NCBI GenBank assembly: GCA_030653035.1
Contig: JAUSAB010000039.1
Location: 1-64,000 of the forward strand
Source of the DNA: Desulfocapsaceae bacterium
Lineage (GTDB): Bacteria; Desulfobacterota; Desulfobulbia; Desulfobulbales; Desulfocapsaceae
Reading direction: 5' to 3'
Length of the DNA: 64,000 nucleotides
A program made the translations under genes and the position numbers. Positions 53,539 to 62,444 of the stretch are shown in pieces. Every line of letters begins with the position of its first letter. Positions within the stretch are counted from its first letter, which is position 1. Under the pieces are notes generated by a model. The model saw nothing but the letters and a program-made list of their open reading frames with translations. It did no database searches and had not been told where the DNA came from.

Positions 53539-54783
53539 ATGGATTCTCAGAACATCTCCTGCAAAAAGAGTTTTTCCGCTGTCCATTACGGCTGGTACAT
53601 AATGGCAACCGGCACCCTCTGTCTTTTTTCCAGCCTCGGTCTGGGCAGATTTTCCCTGGGGGTGCTGCTTCCGTCCATGGGCCGTGCCCTGCAACTCTCC
53701 TATCAGCAGATGGGGTTGATCGGGACCTTGAACTTTGTTGGCTACTTAATCGCGGTCTTGCTCTGCGGTCGTCTGACCAGACGCTTTGGCGCCCGCAGGT
53801 TGATCGGGACGGCCCTGGTAATCATAGGCATCTCCATGCTCCTCATTGGCTGGGCCCAGAACCTCTATCTGATCCTGGCCCTCTATCTGTTGACCGGGAT
53901 CGGCAGCGGCCTGTCCAATGTGCCGATGGTATCGCTGATCTCGTGCTGGTTTGCCAGCAATAAACGAGGCCGGGCCACCGGATTTGTGGCCATTGGCAGC
54001 GGTTTTGCCATAATCCTGTCCGGGAAATTGATTCCCTATCTGAACACCGTCTATGAACAAGGCTGGCGGGTAAGTTGGCTGGTCCTCGGCACAATTGTCC
54101 TCTGCGTCGCAGCAATATGTTCTCTCGTCCTCAGAAACAGCCCCCAGGAGTGCGGGCTTCTACCTGTGGGCATGAACGAGTCCCATCCCGACAAACGCCA
54201 TAATGCCTTTGCCGAGTCTCCCCGGCTCCGTTCTTCCATTGTCCTGCACTGCGCCGCCATTTATTTTCTCTTCGGCTTTACCTATGTGATCTATGCCACA
54301 TTTATTGTGACCACCCTGGTTCAGGAAAAAGGATTCAGCGAGGCCGTGGCCGGCAATTTCTGGTCCTGGGTAGGTCTGATCAGTCTTTTTTCCGGGCCGG
54401 CCTTCGGAATCTTTTCCGACCGCTTTGGCCGCAGACCGGCATTGATGCTGGTCTTTGCCATTCAATCCGTGGCCTACCTCCTGATTGCCCTTGATCTGCC
54501 GCAACTCTTTCTTTACCTCTCCATTGGCTGCTACGGGATTGTCGTTTGGAGTGTTCCCTCCATCATGGCGGCGCTGGTCGGAGATTATGCAGGACCCGAA
54601 CGGGTGGCGGCAATTTTTGGATTTGTCACTTTTGTCTTTGGCCTGGGTCAGGTTATCGGCCCTTATCTGGCCGGGGTGCTCGCCGACACAACCGGCAGTT
54701 TTGCCGGCAGCTTTCTCATGGCGGCCTTTTTGGCCCTCACTGCTGTCTGCCTGTCGGCATTTTTACCAAAAAAACAACATTGA
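53539..54783 (+). CDS. Major facilitator superfamily transporter
   Basis: The 414-residue protein has about 12 membrane segments. The typical MFS loop 2-3 motif appears as CGRLTRRFGARRLIGTALV (about 74-92), and its cytoplasmic repeat in the second half as GIFSDRFGRRPALML. It resembles the OFA/YbfB-like anion or monocarboxylate group. The substrate cannot be assigned. It is divergent from dtd and stops next to the convergent MBL hydrolase gene. Confidence 0.87.
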   Translation: MDSQNISCKKSFSAVHYGWYIMATGTLCLFSSLGLGRFSLGVLLPSMGRALQLSYQQMGLIGTLNFVGYLIAVLLCGRLTRRFGARRLIGTALVIIGISMLLIGWAQNLYLILALYLLTGIGSGLSNVPMVSLISCWFASNKRGRATGFVAIGSGFAIILSGKLIPYLNTVYEQGWRVSWLVLGTIVLCVAAICSLVLRNSPQECGLLPVGMNESHPDKRHNAFAESPRLRSSIVLHCAAIYFLFGFTYVIYATFIVTTLVQEKGFSEAVAGNFWSWVGLISLFSGPAFGIFSDRFGRRPALMLVFAIQSVAYLLIALDLPQLFLYLSIGCYGIVVWSVPSIMAALVGDYAGPERVAAIFGFVTFVFGLGQVIGPYLAGVLADTTGSFAGSFLMAAFLALTAVCLSAFLPKKQH

Positions 54784-55662
54784 TCATCCGGCTGATAAAT
54801 CAGTAGAAAGATCGGTACACTGCGGCCAGCAATCAATAAATCTTCCCTTGTCGCCAAGCTTGCAGGCTTTGACCAAAGGATCATGGTAGAAGGTAAACCA
54901 GGCATCCCGCTTTCGATATTCCGTGAGATATCGTTCCTTGCAGGCAATAACCTCCAGCGGGAAATTGTCATAGGCCATAACCCAGAGTGGATTAACATGG
55001 GCATGGGTAGGGAAAAGATCGCCAAGATGGACTGCGGTTTCGCCTTGAGAAGCGATTTCAACCAGTTGATGGCCCAGGGTGTGGCCGGAGGTCAGGCAGA
55101 CCCTGACCTCCGGGCAGACCTGGTAAATACCCTGAACAAAATGAATCTTGCCGCTTTTTATCAGTTCATTATAATTGATAGGCCAGTAACTTTCCTGGGC
55201 TCGGCGGCCGGGCGAGATCACATCCGGCCACTCCGCCTCCTGAATCAAATGGGTGGCGGCGGGAAAGGTGACTTCTTCCCGGCCCTGCTCACCCACCATG
55301 ACCACACCACCGGCATGGTCAAAATCACCATGGGTCAGAATCACCATATCGATATCCTGGCGGCTGAGCCCTAAAGACGCAAGTTGAGTGAGCAATCTCC
55401 ATGGGCTCGTCTTAAAAATGGCCTGCTCTTTTGGGGTAAGTTTATTGCCAAGACCGCTATCTACAAGGATATTCATGGTTGACGTTCTGATCAGAAGCGG
55501 ATCATTGCACAGGGGAATGGTATTGTCCGCATCAGCCGGGATCTTCTTCTGCCAGAGCGATTTGGGAACAGGACCAAACATCGTCCCCCCATCCAGACGG
55601 AAATCACCACCACTGAGCCAGAAAAGCTCAGCTGCACCAACGCGCAGAGGAATTATGGACAT
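54784..55662 (-). CDS. Metallo-beta-lactamase-fold hydrolase
   Basis: The 292-residue protein has the di-metal HxHxDH pattern as LTHGDFDHAGGVV (about 108-120), then SGHTLGHQLVEI and HLGDLFPTHAHVNP. This places it in the AHL-lactonase/glyoxalase-like subgroup. The first His of the classic motif is Thr-His-Gly-Asp-Phe-Asp-His, i.e. slightly divergent. The gene follows the glycerophosphodiesterase gene by 18 bases. The substrate is unknown. Confidence 0.85.
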   Translation of the reverse strand: MSIIPLRVGAAELFWLSGGDFRLDGGTMFGPVPKSLWQKKIPADADNTIPLCNDPLLIRTSTMNILVDSGLGNKLTPKEQAIFKTSPWRLLTQLASLGLSRQDIDMVILTHGDFDHAGGVVMVGEQGREEVTFPAATHLIQEAEWPDVISPGRRAQESYWPINYNELIKSGKIHFVQGIYQVCPEVRVCLTSGHTLGHQLVEIASQGETAVHLGDLFPTHAHVNPLWVMAYDNFPLEVIACKERYLTEYRKRDAWFTFYHDPLVKACKLGDKGRFIDCWPQCTDLSTDLSAG

Positions 55663-55680
55663 CTTTTTATTCCAGAAAAT

Positions 55681-57087
55681 TCAGCGATATTTGGCTTCAA
55701 CAGGCGAGGACACAGGAGTTGCTGGCTGCGCAATGCTCTCTGTCGCCTGGGGAGCAGGCGACAGAGGGATCGTCGATTCAGACGCCGGAACGGGCTTCGA
55801 TATTGGCGCCATTGCCGGACCGGACGCAGGAACAGGAGAGGAGATTGGTATCTGGGGTGGCGCAGTCGTTGTCGAGGGCGCTACTGGTGGCTCAACAACT
55901 GGTTCCGTCACTGACTCAGGCTCAGAAACAGGAGCGGCCAGGGGCGCCGCCGGCGACAGAGGCGTCTCTGGTGCAACAGTTGGCTGGGAAGGCAGCTTTT
56001 CTCTGCTCACAGGGGCAGCAGCCCCGGAAGACCTTTTCTGAAGGAAAAGCATGGCATCCCCACAGTAATCGGTAAAAACACCGTCAACACCGACCTTGAA
56101 GTAAAAGAATTCCAGTAATGCCTCAAAACTGACGACATAGGGCGGCAAAGACTCTTTTTCCCGACGAAAGGTATAGGCATGGACCACCATTCCCAGACTG
56201 TGGGCATCACTGACCAGTTCCGGACGCAAAAGGTTCCCGGCCTCATCAGCCAGCATGGACTTATCCATACCAATCCCGGAGACAGTGGCCGACAGGGCGC
56301 GCAACCCTGATTTACTGCTGATCCAGTCATAATTATAATTCGCCCACTCTCCCCATTGCAACGACTTGGTCTCATTGCCATTATTATCATCAATCAATTG
56401 AATCAATTTCAGCTCCATCTGCAACGCCGGCATCAACTCATCATGAATGCGCTTGAGTTCTTCCGGATCAAAACACTGGAGATAAATTTTGTTTTCTTTG
56501 CTTGTAAATCCATACTCGCGCAGGATCTTGAGCACGGCCGTAGAGATATCCTTGCCCTCCTTGCGATGCAGCCAAGGCTGTTTGATCTCGGGATAGATAC
56601 CGATATCCTGGCGCATGGTCTTTTCCAACCCCCTGATCAGCTCCAACTCTTCCTTGAAGGTAGGAACGGTAAGTTTCAGGTTCTTGCCGGTATCAGGGAA
56701 CCGCCCACTGTTGGGATAGGGCTCTTTCAGATGCAGTTGTTTAATCTCAGCCAAGGTAAAATCAAGGGCATAATACTTCCCATCCTGCCGATTTCGGCCC
56801 GGAAAAATCTCGGCAACATTAGTGACCCGCTCCAGGGTGGGATCATGAAGCACAATCACCTGATCATCTTTGGTCATGACCAGATCCTGCTCGATATAAT
56901 CACTGCCCATGGCCACCGCCAAAGCCACAGACGGCAGATTATGCTCCATCAGATAGCCGGACGCAGCCCGATGGGCAATGACAACCTTATCCCCGGCTTG
57001 CGCAAAAACGACAGGAACTGTCAACAGGGCCGTCAACAACAGAAAAAACCATCCACTTGATTTTATAATGAGAATTTTACAATCCAC
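55681..57087 (-). CDS. glpQ: Periplasmic glycerophosphodiester phosphodiesterase (GlpQ-type) with proline-rich tail
   Basis: The enzyme hydrolyses glycerophosphodiesters to glycerol-3-phosphate. A signal peptide (about 11-31, VPVVFAQAGD) precedes the TIM barrel. Catalytic residues are in IAHRAASGYLMEHNLPS, GSDYIEQDLVMTKDDQVIVLHDPTLERVTN and IGIYPEIKQPW. The barrel ends near residue 352. The last 115 residues are a low-complexity Pro/Ala/Ser/Thr/Val tail, not part of usual GlpQ, which may be an envelope linker or glycosylation target. It is the first gene of a pair with the MBL hydrolase. Confidence 0.93.
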   Translation of the reverse strand: MDCKILIIKSSGWFFLLLTALLTVPVVFAQAGDKVVIAHRAASGYLMEHNLPSVALAVAMGSDYIEQDLVMTKDDQVIVLHDPTLERVTNVAEIFPGRNRQDGKYYALDFTLAEIKQLHLKEPYPNSGRFPDTGKNLKLTVPTFKEELELIRGLEKTMRQDIGIYPEIKQPWLHRKEGKDISTAVLKILREYGFTSKENKIYLQCFDPEELKRIHDELMPALQMELKLIQLIDDNNGNETKSLQWGEWANYNYDWISSKSGLRALSATVSGIGMDKSMLADEAGNLLRPELVSDAHSLGMVVHAYTFRREKESLPPYVVSFEALLEFFYFKVGVDGVFTDYCGDAMLFLQKRSSGAAAPVSREKLPSQPTVAPETPLSPAAPLAAPVSEPESVTEPVVEPPVAPSTTTAPPQIPISSPVPASGPAMAPISKPVPASESTIPLSPAPQATESIAQPATPVSSPVEAKYR

Positions 57088-57121
57088 GAAAGTTCACCTT
57101 AAATATAAAAAATATACTGTT

Positions 57122-57278
57122 GAGCCTTTTGCAAAATGAGGATTTTCGTTCAAAATCAGACAAGCGCAGACTCCGAGGCATGCAAAAAAATTTACCGCAG
57201 GCATAGCTGATATTCCGAAGATAAAATTTTAAGCATAACGCAGAGGTTGGGCGAAAAGACCATTTTTGCAAGAGGCTC
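57122..57278. repeat. MITE-like element, family B copy 2 (157 bp)
   Basis: GAGCCTTTTGCAAAATGA at 57122 and the complement of CATTTTTGCAAGAGGCTC at the right end form the terminal inverted repeats. The interior matches 9092-9232 in reverse orientation, with an extra stretch of about 16 bases (GACAAGCGCAGACTCC). It lies 34 bases upstream of the glpQ start. Confidence 0.83.
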
Positions 57279-57331
57279 TGTTGATAATGCAGCCGACACA
57301 GCCCTGATGTTCAATACCCAAAAAAATCAAG

Positions 57332-57451
57332 TTAAACAGCATACGGCCCTCGGGTTAACAGCTCAGAAAAGTCCGCAGCAGTCACAGGCGGGCTGAACAG
57401 ATACCCTTGAATTCGCATTTCCTGACAATTTTGCTGACGAAGAAACTCCAG
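57332..57451 (-). pseudogene. Remnant of an EAL-domain gene (3' end only)
   Basis: On the minus strand from 57451, LEFLRQQNCQEMRIQGYLFS, then PPVTAADFSELLTRGPYAV and TAA. This is the C-terminal end of an EAL domain (the QGYLFSxP signature before the last helix). Nothing upstream continues the domain; the region up to 57452 and beyond has no matching frame. It is therefore a gene fragment left by deletion. Confidence 0.75.
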
Positions 57452-57824
57452 CTAAACATGTATTTCTCTCCTTGAAAGAAAATAGAATTCTTTTTCCCAT
57501 CCAATCCTGTTTAACAGCCAGATCGAGAAATATATTTAGAAATAATTATCATAACTGACACAACGTACTCTTTCAACAATTTTAGCAACATCTACAGAGG
57601 GATAGAACGGCACCGAGAGTTACCTGGAAAAACTATCAGTCTTAATGATACCCTAAGCCGCTATAATAAACAAAGAACATGACCATCTATAGTTCATAGC
57701 AGATGAATTGATACTAAAATATCTAACCTTATGGTTTCATAATAAAGAATCTACATCTGCGAGAGAGTACCAAGTCATCTGCTACGAACTATAAACGGCT
57801 TGAACGGTATCTTGTATGATATCT
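57452..57824. other. Intergenic region with no recognised feature
   Basis: About 370 A/T-rich bases between the EAL remnant and the family C repeat. No coding frame or recognised RNA was seen; it may be worn-down remains of the lost EAL-domain gene. Confidence 0.4.
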
Positions 57825-57881
57825 GCCAAACGCCACGCCCAGAAATAGCTGAACAGATTGCTGTTTCTGGATCGCGGTATT
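57825..57881 (-). repeat. Family C hairpin repeat, copy 3 (inverted)
   Basis: GCCAAACGCCACGCCCAGAAA.. pairs with TTTCTGGATCGCGG around a short loop. Read on the minus strand it matches the copies at 11985 and 24627. It directly abuts the hairpin at the speA 3' end. Confidence 0.7.
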
Positions 57882-57935
57882 AGAGGCCATAAATGAAGCA
57901 AGCAAAAAAAGCCTTGCTTCATTTATGGCCTCTAA
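57880..57935 (-). terminator. Perfect 23-bp stem-loop overlapping the speA stop codon
   Basis: TTAGAGGCCATAAATGAAGC.. (57880-57902) pairs perfectly with 57913-57935 around a loop containing A7 (plus strand). The speA stop codon lies inside the right arm. In the speA direction it is an extremely stable hairpin with a T7 loop but no following T-run, so it may protect the mRNA 3' end, terminate transcription, or be a mobile palindrome like family A. Confidence 0.6.
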
Positions 57936-59848
57936 AATTTCAAATAGGTATAATCCGCCAGACAATTTTCATAGAAATCCACAAGTCGCACCCCTTCGCG
58001 GGGCTGGATCTTGCCCTGATGCACCTGCTGATCAATCTCTTTTTTGATGATCCTGGCCATAAGCTCCGGATTGTACTGCATGGTCGTCAATACCTGCTGG
58101 GCAGAAGTCCCTTTAATCATCTCTTCAATATAAAAATCATTGGGATCGTCATCATCGCAGTAGATATGTACTTCATTGAGCCGACCAAAGAGATTATGCA
58201 TATCACCCATTACATCCTGATACGCCCCGGTGAGGAACAGGCCGATATAGTATTCTTCAGCCGGTTTGAGGGTGTGCAGGAGCAGGGTCTTTTCAAAACC
58301 GCTCTTGGCAATAAAACGATCAATCTTGCCGTCGGAATCGCAGGTGATATCCACCAGTGAACAACTCACATCCGGCTGTTCATCAAGACGCATCACCGGC
58401 ATGATGGGCAGGAGCTGCTTGATGGCCCAACTGTCGGCCGCCGATTGAAAGATCGAGAAATTACACAGATACTGACTGGCCTGTAACGCACCAAGACGTT
58501 GCAGGTCTTCAGGGATAAACGATTGAACCTCGGCAATTTTCTGAATGCGGGCCAGAGTGTTCCAGTACAGGGTCTCAATCTTGGCCCGCTCACCAATAGA
58601 GATTACCCCAAAACGAAAGGCGCTGATGGCATCATCCTTGCACTGCTGGATATCGTTAAATATCTCCTGATAATTGTTTTCATTCAGGTCCTGGGCAGAG
58701 GCACGCATGGCAGAGACCAGATTATGCTCCCCTGCCTCCTGCTCGGTGCTGAGGGTATTGCTGGTCTGATGAATATTATCAATCACATTGGTAATCACAC
58801 AGGAGTGATGAGCAGTCACATAGCGGCCGCTCTCGCTGACAATATGGGGATGGTCAATGCCAGCCTGATCGCAGATATACTGGAGGCCATCAATGATATC
58901 AAAGGCATACTCCTCCAACCCGTAGTTTCGTGACGACTCACTGGCGGAACGGGAACCGTCATAATCAATGCCCAGGCCGCCACCGACATCAAAATATTCA
59001 AGAGGGAGCCCCAGGGCCACCAGGTCAACAAAGATATGGCCCGCCTCGGTGATGGCCTCCTTGATAAAACGGATGTCGGGGATCTGGCTACCCACATGGA
59101 AGTGCAGAAGTTTCAGGCAATGGGCCATCCCTTGCTCTCGCAGCAGCGCCACCCCGCTCAGGATCTCGCTGCAGGTAAGGCCAAACTTGGCCCTCTCACC
59201 GCTGGCCCCAGCCCAGCGGCCAGTGCCATGGGCTGCCAGTTTGGCGCGGAATCCGATCAGCGGTTCAACCCCCAACTCTTTGGCCAGTCGGATAATCAGC
59301 GAGATTTCCGAAAATCGTTCCACCACAATGATGATCTTGCGATCCAATTTGCGACCGAGCAGGGCCAGCCGGATATAGTCTTCATCCTTGTAGCCGTTGA
59401 GTATAGTCAGGGCTTTGTGATTATCATTCAGGGCCAGAACAGCCAGCAGTTCCGGTTTGGAGCCGGCCTCCAGGCCGTAATTAAATGGCCGGCCGGCATC
59501 AATGATCTCTTCGACCACCTCCCGCATCTGATTGACCTTTACCGGATAGACCCCAAGAAATTGCCCCTGATATTCACATTCGTCAATAACCGCTCGAAAG
59601 GTGGTATTGAGAAGGCGGACCTGGGAGCGGAGGATATCATGGAAGCGGATAACCGTGGGAAAGGATATCTTTAGATTTTTGAGCTCCTCAATGACCTCAA
59701 GAAAGTCAATCGTAGGGCCGTCTTCCCGTTTTTCCGGCAAGACGCAGAGATGCCCTTTGCTATTCACTGAAAAATAACCATTCCCCCAATGCCGAACATG
59801 ATACCGTTCGCAGTTTTCTGCAGCTATTCTGACAGAATCATTGATCAT
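57932..59848 (-). CDS. speA: Biosynthetic arginine decarboxylase
   Basis: SpeA converts arginine to agmatine, the first step of putrescine synthesis, using PLP. The 638-residue protein begins MINDSVRIAAENCERYHVRHWGNGYFSVN, the family N-terminus. The PLP Lys is in GVYPVKVNQMREV, substrate and PLP contacts are in LHFHVGSQIPDI and FDVGGGLGIDYDG, and the Cys-containing C-terminus is intact. ATG 59848 lies one base after the speB stop (TGAAATG) with GGTGGA upstream; an in-frame ATG at 59872 would overlap speB. It forms an operon with speB. Confidence 0.95.
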   Translation of the reverse strand: MINDSVRIAAENCERYHVRHWGNGYFSVNSKGHLCVLPEKREDGPTIDFLEVIEELKNLKISFPTVIRFHDILRSQVRLLNTTFRAVIDECEYQGQFLGVYPVKVNQMREVVEEIIDAGRPFNYGLEAGSKPELLAVLALNDNHKALTILNGYKDEDYIRLALLGRKLDRKIIIVVERFSEISLIIRLAKELGVEPLIGFRAKLAAHGTGRWAGASGERAKFGLTCSEILSGVALLREQGMAHCLKLLHFHVGSQIPDIRFIKEAITEAGHIFVDLVALGLPLEYFDVGGGLGIDYDGSRSASESSRNYGLEEYAFDIIDGLQYICDQAGIDHPHIVSESGRYVTAHHSCVITNVIDNIHQTSNTLSTEQEAGEHNLVSAMRASAQDLNENNYQEIFNDIQQCKDDAISAFRFGVISIGERAKIETLYWNTLARIQKIAEVQSFIPEDLQRLGALQASQYLCNFSIFQSAADSWAIKQLLPIMPVMRLDEQPDVSCSLVDITCDSDGKIDRFIAKSGFEKTLLLHTLKPAEEYYIGLFLTGAYQDVMGDMHNLFGRLNEVHIYCDDDDPNDFYIEEMIKGTSAQQVLTTMQYNPELMARIIKKEIDQQVHQGKIQPREGVRLVDFYENCLADYTYLKF

Positions 59849-59849
59849 T

Positions 59850-60752
59850 TCATCCACCCCGGTGAAAGGCAAGGATCAGTTCCCTGACCACCTTGGTGGC
59901 AAAGACATCACTGTTGCCGCTGCTGTCAACCGGCGGGGACAACTCCACCACGTCAGCTGCCACCATATTTTTATGGCGCAGGGCCTGGACGATCCTGACA
60001 AAGGAGAAGAAATCCTGACCACCCGGTTCCGGGGTGCCGGTTCCCGGGAGAAATGCAGGATCAAAATAATCAAGATCAAGGGTGAGATAGATGGGACGGC
60101 CGGCGGGCAGCCCTTCGATAAAGGCGACAAATGCATCCAGGTTTGGCGCCAGGGTCTGATTTTCCCGCATCCAAGCATATTCATCCTTGGTTCCAGAGCG
60201 GATACCAAACTGGAGCAATTGATGAGCTGGGCCAAAATGATCCAGACACCTCCTGATGATCGAGGCATGGGAATAGTGATAGCCCTGATATTCATCCCGC
60301 AGATCGGCATGGGCGTCGAGATGAAGAAGAACCAGATCGGGAAATGCCTGCAAATACCTAGCAATAAAGGAATAGGAGATGGAATGCTCGCCGCCGAGGG
60401 TCAGGAATTTGATGCCCTCACTAGCAAAATCGTGAGAGCCGGCCAGCTCAATGAACCGTTCATGGGCCGCGAGGTAATCCTGATGGGCATCACCACTCTG
60501 CTGGACAATCAGATTGCCCAGATCATAAAAGGGCGTGCTTTCCTCCAGATCAAGATCCAGATACGGCGAATAACTCTCGATATCCGAGGCCACCATGCGG
60601 ATGGCATCCGGGGCAAGGGCCGTACCCTTACGAAAACAGGCAGTGCCGTCAAAACCGAATCCGATCATGTTCAGACTGTGTGGTTGCAGCTGAGAAGCAG
60701 GCCGGGAGGTTCGATATAAACGTTTGGGTGGCTGCAATAAGGTTTGCGTCAT
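59850..60752 (-). CDS. speB: Agmatinase
   Basis: SpeB removes urea from agmatine to give putrescine. The 300-residue ureohydrolase shows the di-manganese ligands GGEHSISY, LHLDAHADLRDEY and LTLDLDYFDPAFLPGTGTPEPGG. It lies upstream of and tightly coupled to speA, so the operon encodes the complete arginine-to-putrescine route. Confidence 0.95.
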   Translation of the reverse strand: MTQTLLQPPKRLYRTSRPASQLQPHSLNMIGFGFDGTACFRKGTALAPDAIRMVASDIESYSPYLDLDLEESTPFYDLGNLIVQQSGDAHQDYLAAHERFIELAGSHDFASEGIKFLTLGGEHSISYSFIARYLQAFPDLVLLHLDAHADLRDEYQGYHYSHASIIRRCLDHFGPAHQLLQFGIRSGTKDEYAWMRENQTLAPNLDAFVAFIEGLPAGRPIYLTLDLDYFDPAFLPGTGTPEPGGQDFFSFVRIVQALRHKNMVAADVVELSPPVDSSGNSDVFATKVVRELILAFHRGG

Positions 60753-60960
60753 TGGACACCTCGTACTGGTTGATTTGAAAAAAAAGAAAACGGCCTGTCT
60801 TCTTCACTCTTTTCCGCTTTCAACTGGTCTGGCTCGGCAATCCTTGAGCGCCCCCTCCTGAACAGAAGGGGGTTATGGGGAGGGTGAATTTTACCAATAA
60901 TGAGCAAAAAAATCACTTCACGATAAACAACCGCTATAGGCCGTGTGAGCTGCCTGCTCC

Positions 60961-62118
60961 TTACAACGTCCTGGTTTCAATAGGGATATAAGGCCGCAGG
61001 CAAGGTCCGACATAATTGGCGCTAGGCCGAATCAAGCGGTTGTTACGCCATTGTTCAAGGATATGGGCAGACCAGCCCACCGCCCGGCTCATGGCAAAGA
61101 TAGGGGTAAAAAGCTCGGAGGGAATCCCCATGGCCCGATAGAGGGTGCCGCTATAGAAATCCACATTAGGGAAGACCTTAGAATTGGCCAGCATTGTCTT
61201 TTCAACGACCTGGGCAATCTCATAAAACCGGGTATCACCTGCCTTGCGGGTTATCTTTTCGGCATATTCCCTTATGATACTGACCCGAGGATCTTCACAT
61301 TTGTAAACTCGATGGCCAAAGCCCGGGATCTTGCCCTTGGCAGCCAGACGACTCAAAACCCACGCCTCCGCTTTCTCCGGCGCACCAATGGCCTCAAACA
61401 TCTCCATCACATCCGCATTAGCCCCGCCGTGCAAAGGGCCTTTCAACGCCCCAATGGCACTGGTCATCGCCGAATAGATATCGGACATGGTAGCGGCAGT
61501 AACCCGGGCGGCAAAGGTCGAGGCATTCAATTCATGATCAGCATGAAGGATGAGGGCGACATCAAGGGCGCGAACGATATCGGAATCAGGCTCTTTTCCC
61601 TGCAAGGTATACAAAAAATTATAGGCAATGCCATGATTGGGAATAGGGGCAATAGGTTCCTGTCCTTCTTTTAACCGCTGATGGGCGGCAATAATCAGGG
61701 GAATACGCTCCGTCAACCGCTGGGCCTTACGCAACGAGGCATCCAGCAAGGTGTTGCCGCTGTCAGGATCCCAATGGCCCAAAAAAGAAACGGCGGTGCG
61801 CAGGACCTCCATGGAAGAAGCGGTGCGGGGAAACATCCGCAGGATCATGGTCGTTTCAACCGGCAGCAACATACCACCGGTGAACCCATCGAGAAAGGCC
61901 TGGAACTCAGTGAGGCCAGGCAATCTGCCATACCAGAGCAGATATGCCACCTCCTCAAAGGTGGAATTGCGGGCCAGATCAAGGGCATCATAGCCACGAT
62001 AGATCAGACGCCCTTCCTTCCCATCAATAAAACAGATCGCTGAATTACAGGCGATAATATCGGCCAGACCTTGTTCTTTCTCTTTGCTGGTTACTTCCTG
62101 GCACGCGGGTGTTGTCAT
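60961..62118 (-). CDS. gltA: Citrate synthase
   Basis: The enzyme condenses oxaloacetate and acetyl-CoA. The 385-residue dimeric short type has GLADIIACNSAICFIDGKEGRLIYRGYDALDLA at the N-terminus, the catalytic His in LILHADHELNASTF, His in GFGHRVYKCEDPR, and the catalytic Asp in NVDFYSGTLYRAMGIP. Short enzymes can be citrate or 2-methylcitrate synthases; no propionate genes are nearby, so citrate synthase is preferred. Confidence 0.93.
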   Translation of the reverse strand: MTTPACQEVTSKEKEQGLADIIACNSAICFIDGKEGRLIYRGYDALDLARNSTFEEVAYLLWYGRLPGLTEFQAFLDGFTGGMLLPVETTMILRMFPRTASSMEVLRTAVSFLGHWDPDSGNTLLDASLRKAQRLTERIPLIIAAHQRLKEGQEPIAPIPNHGIAYNFLYTLQGKEPDSDIVRALDVALILHADHELNASTFAARVTAATMSDIYSAMTSAIGALKGPLHGGANADVMEMFEAIGAPEKAEAWVLSRLAAKGKIPGFGHRVYKCEDPRVSIIREYAEKITRKAGDTRFYEIAQVVEKTMLANSKVFPNVDFYSGTLYRAMGIPSELFTPIFAMSRAVGWSAHILEQWRNNRLIRPSANYVGPCLRPYIPIETRTL

Positions 62119-62444
62119 GGGGTGTTACTCCTGATTAGAGTATCTTATTGGTAAAAAATAGCAATTTTCTGACTGTATTGAACGAGTCGAATGTAACAGG
62201 AAAACCGGGGGAACGAAATAAAAAATTTGCGCCTGCCAGCAAGGCCCTGAAGCTCCCTGGCCATCGTACCCCTTCGCAAGTCTGACCGGACGAACCCGAC
62301 TTTCATTTTTATATCGTTTTTAAAGATAAATTACGATACGTAAGAGAAATAAATTTCGCCGGGACTTCTTGGCCTTCACCGCTCCAGCAGCCCCCCTGAC
62401 AAAAAGACCGGCAAGCCAGTAATCTTCTTCCCAAAGAGAAATTC
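62119..62444. other. Divergent promoter region between gltA and cbiK
   Basis: About 325 bases with A/T-rich stretches near both genes. No repeat-family member, structured RNA or short gene was recognised. Confidence 0.5.

Noticed and set aside
61051-61674. A 207-codon plus-strand open frame opposite citrate synthase
   Set aside because: It is antisense to a clearly conserved gene and has no recognisable motif.
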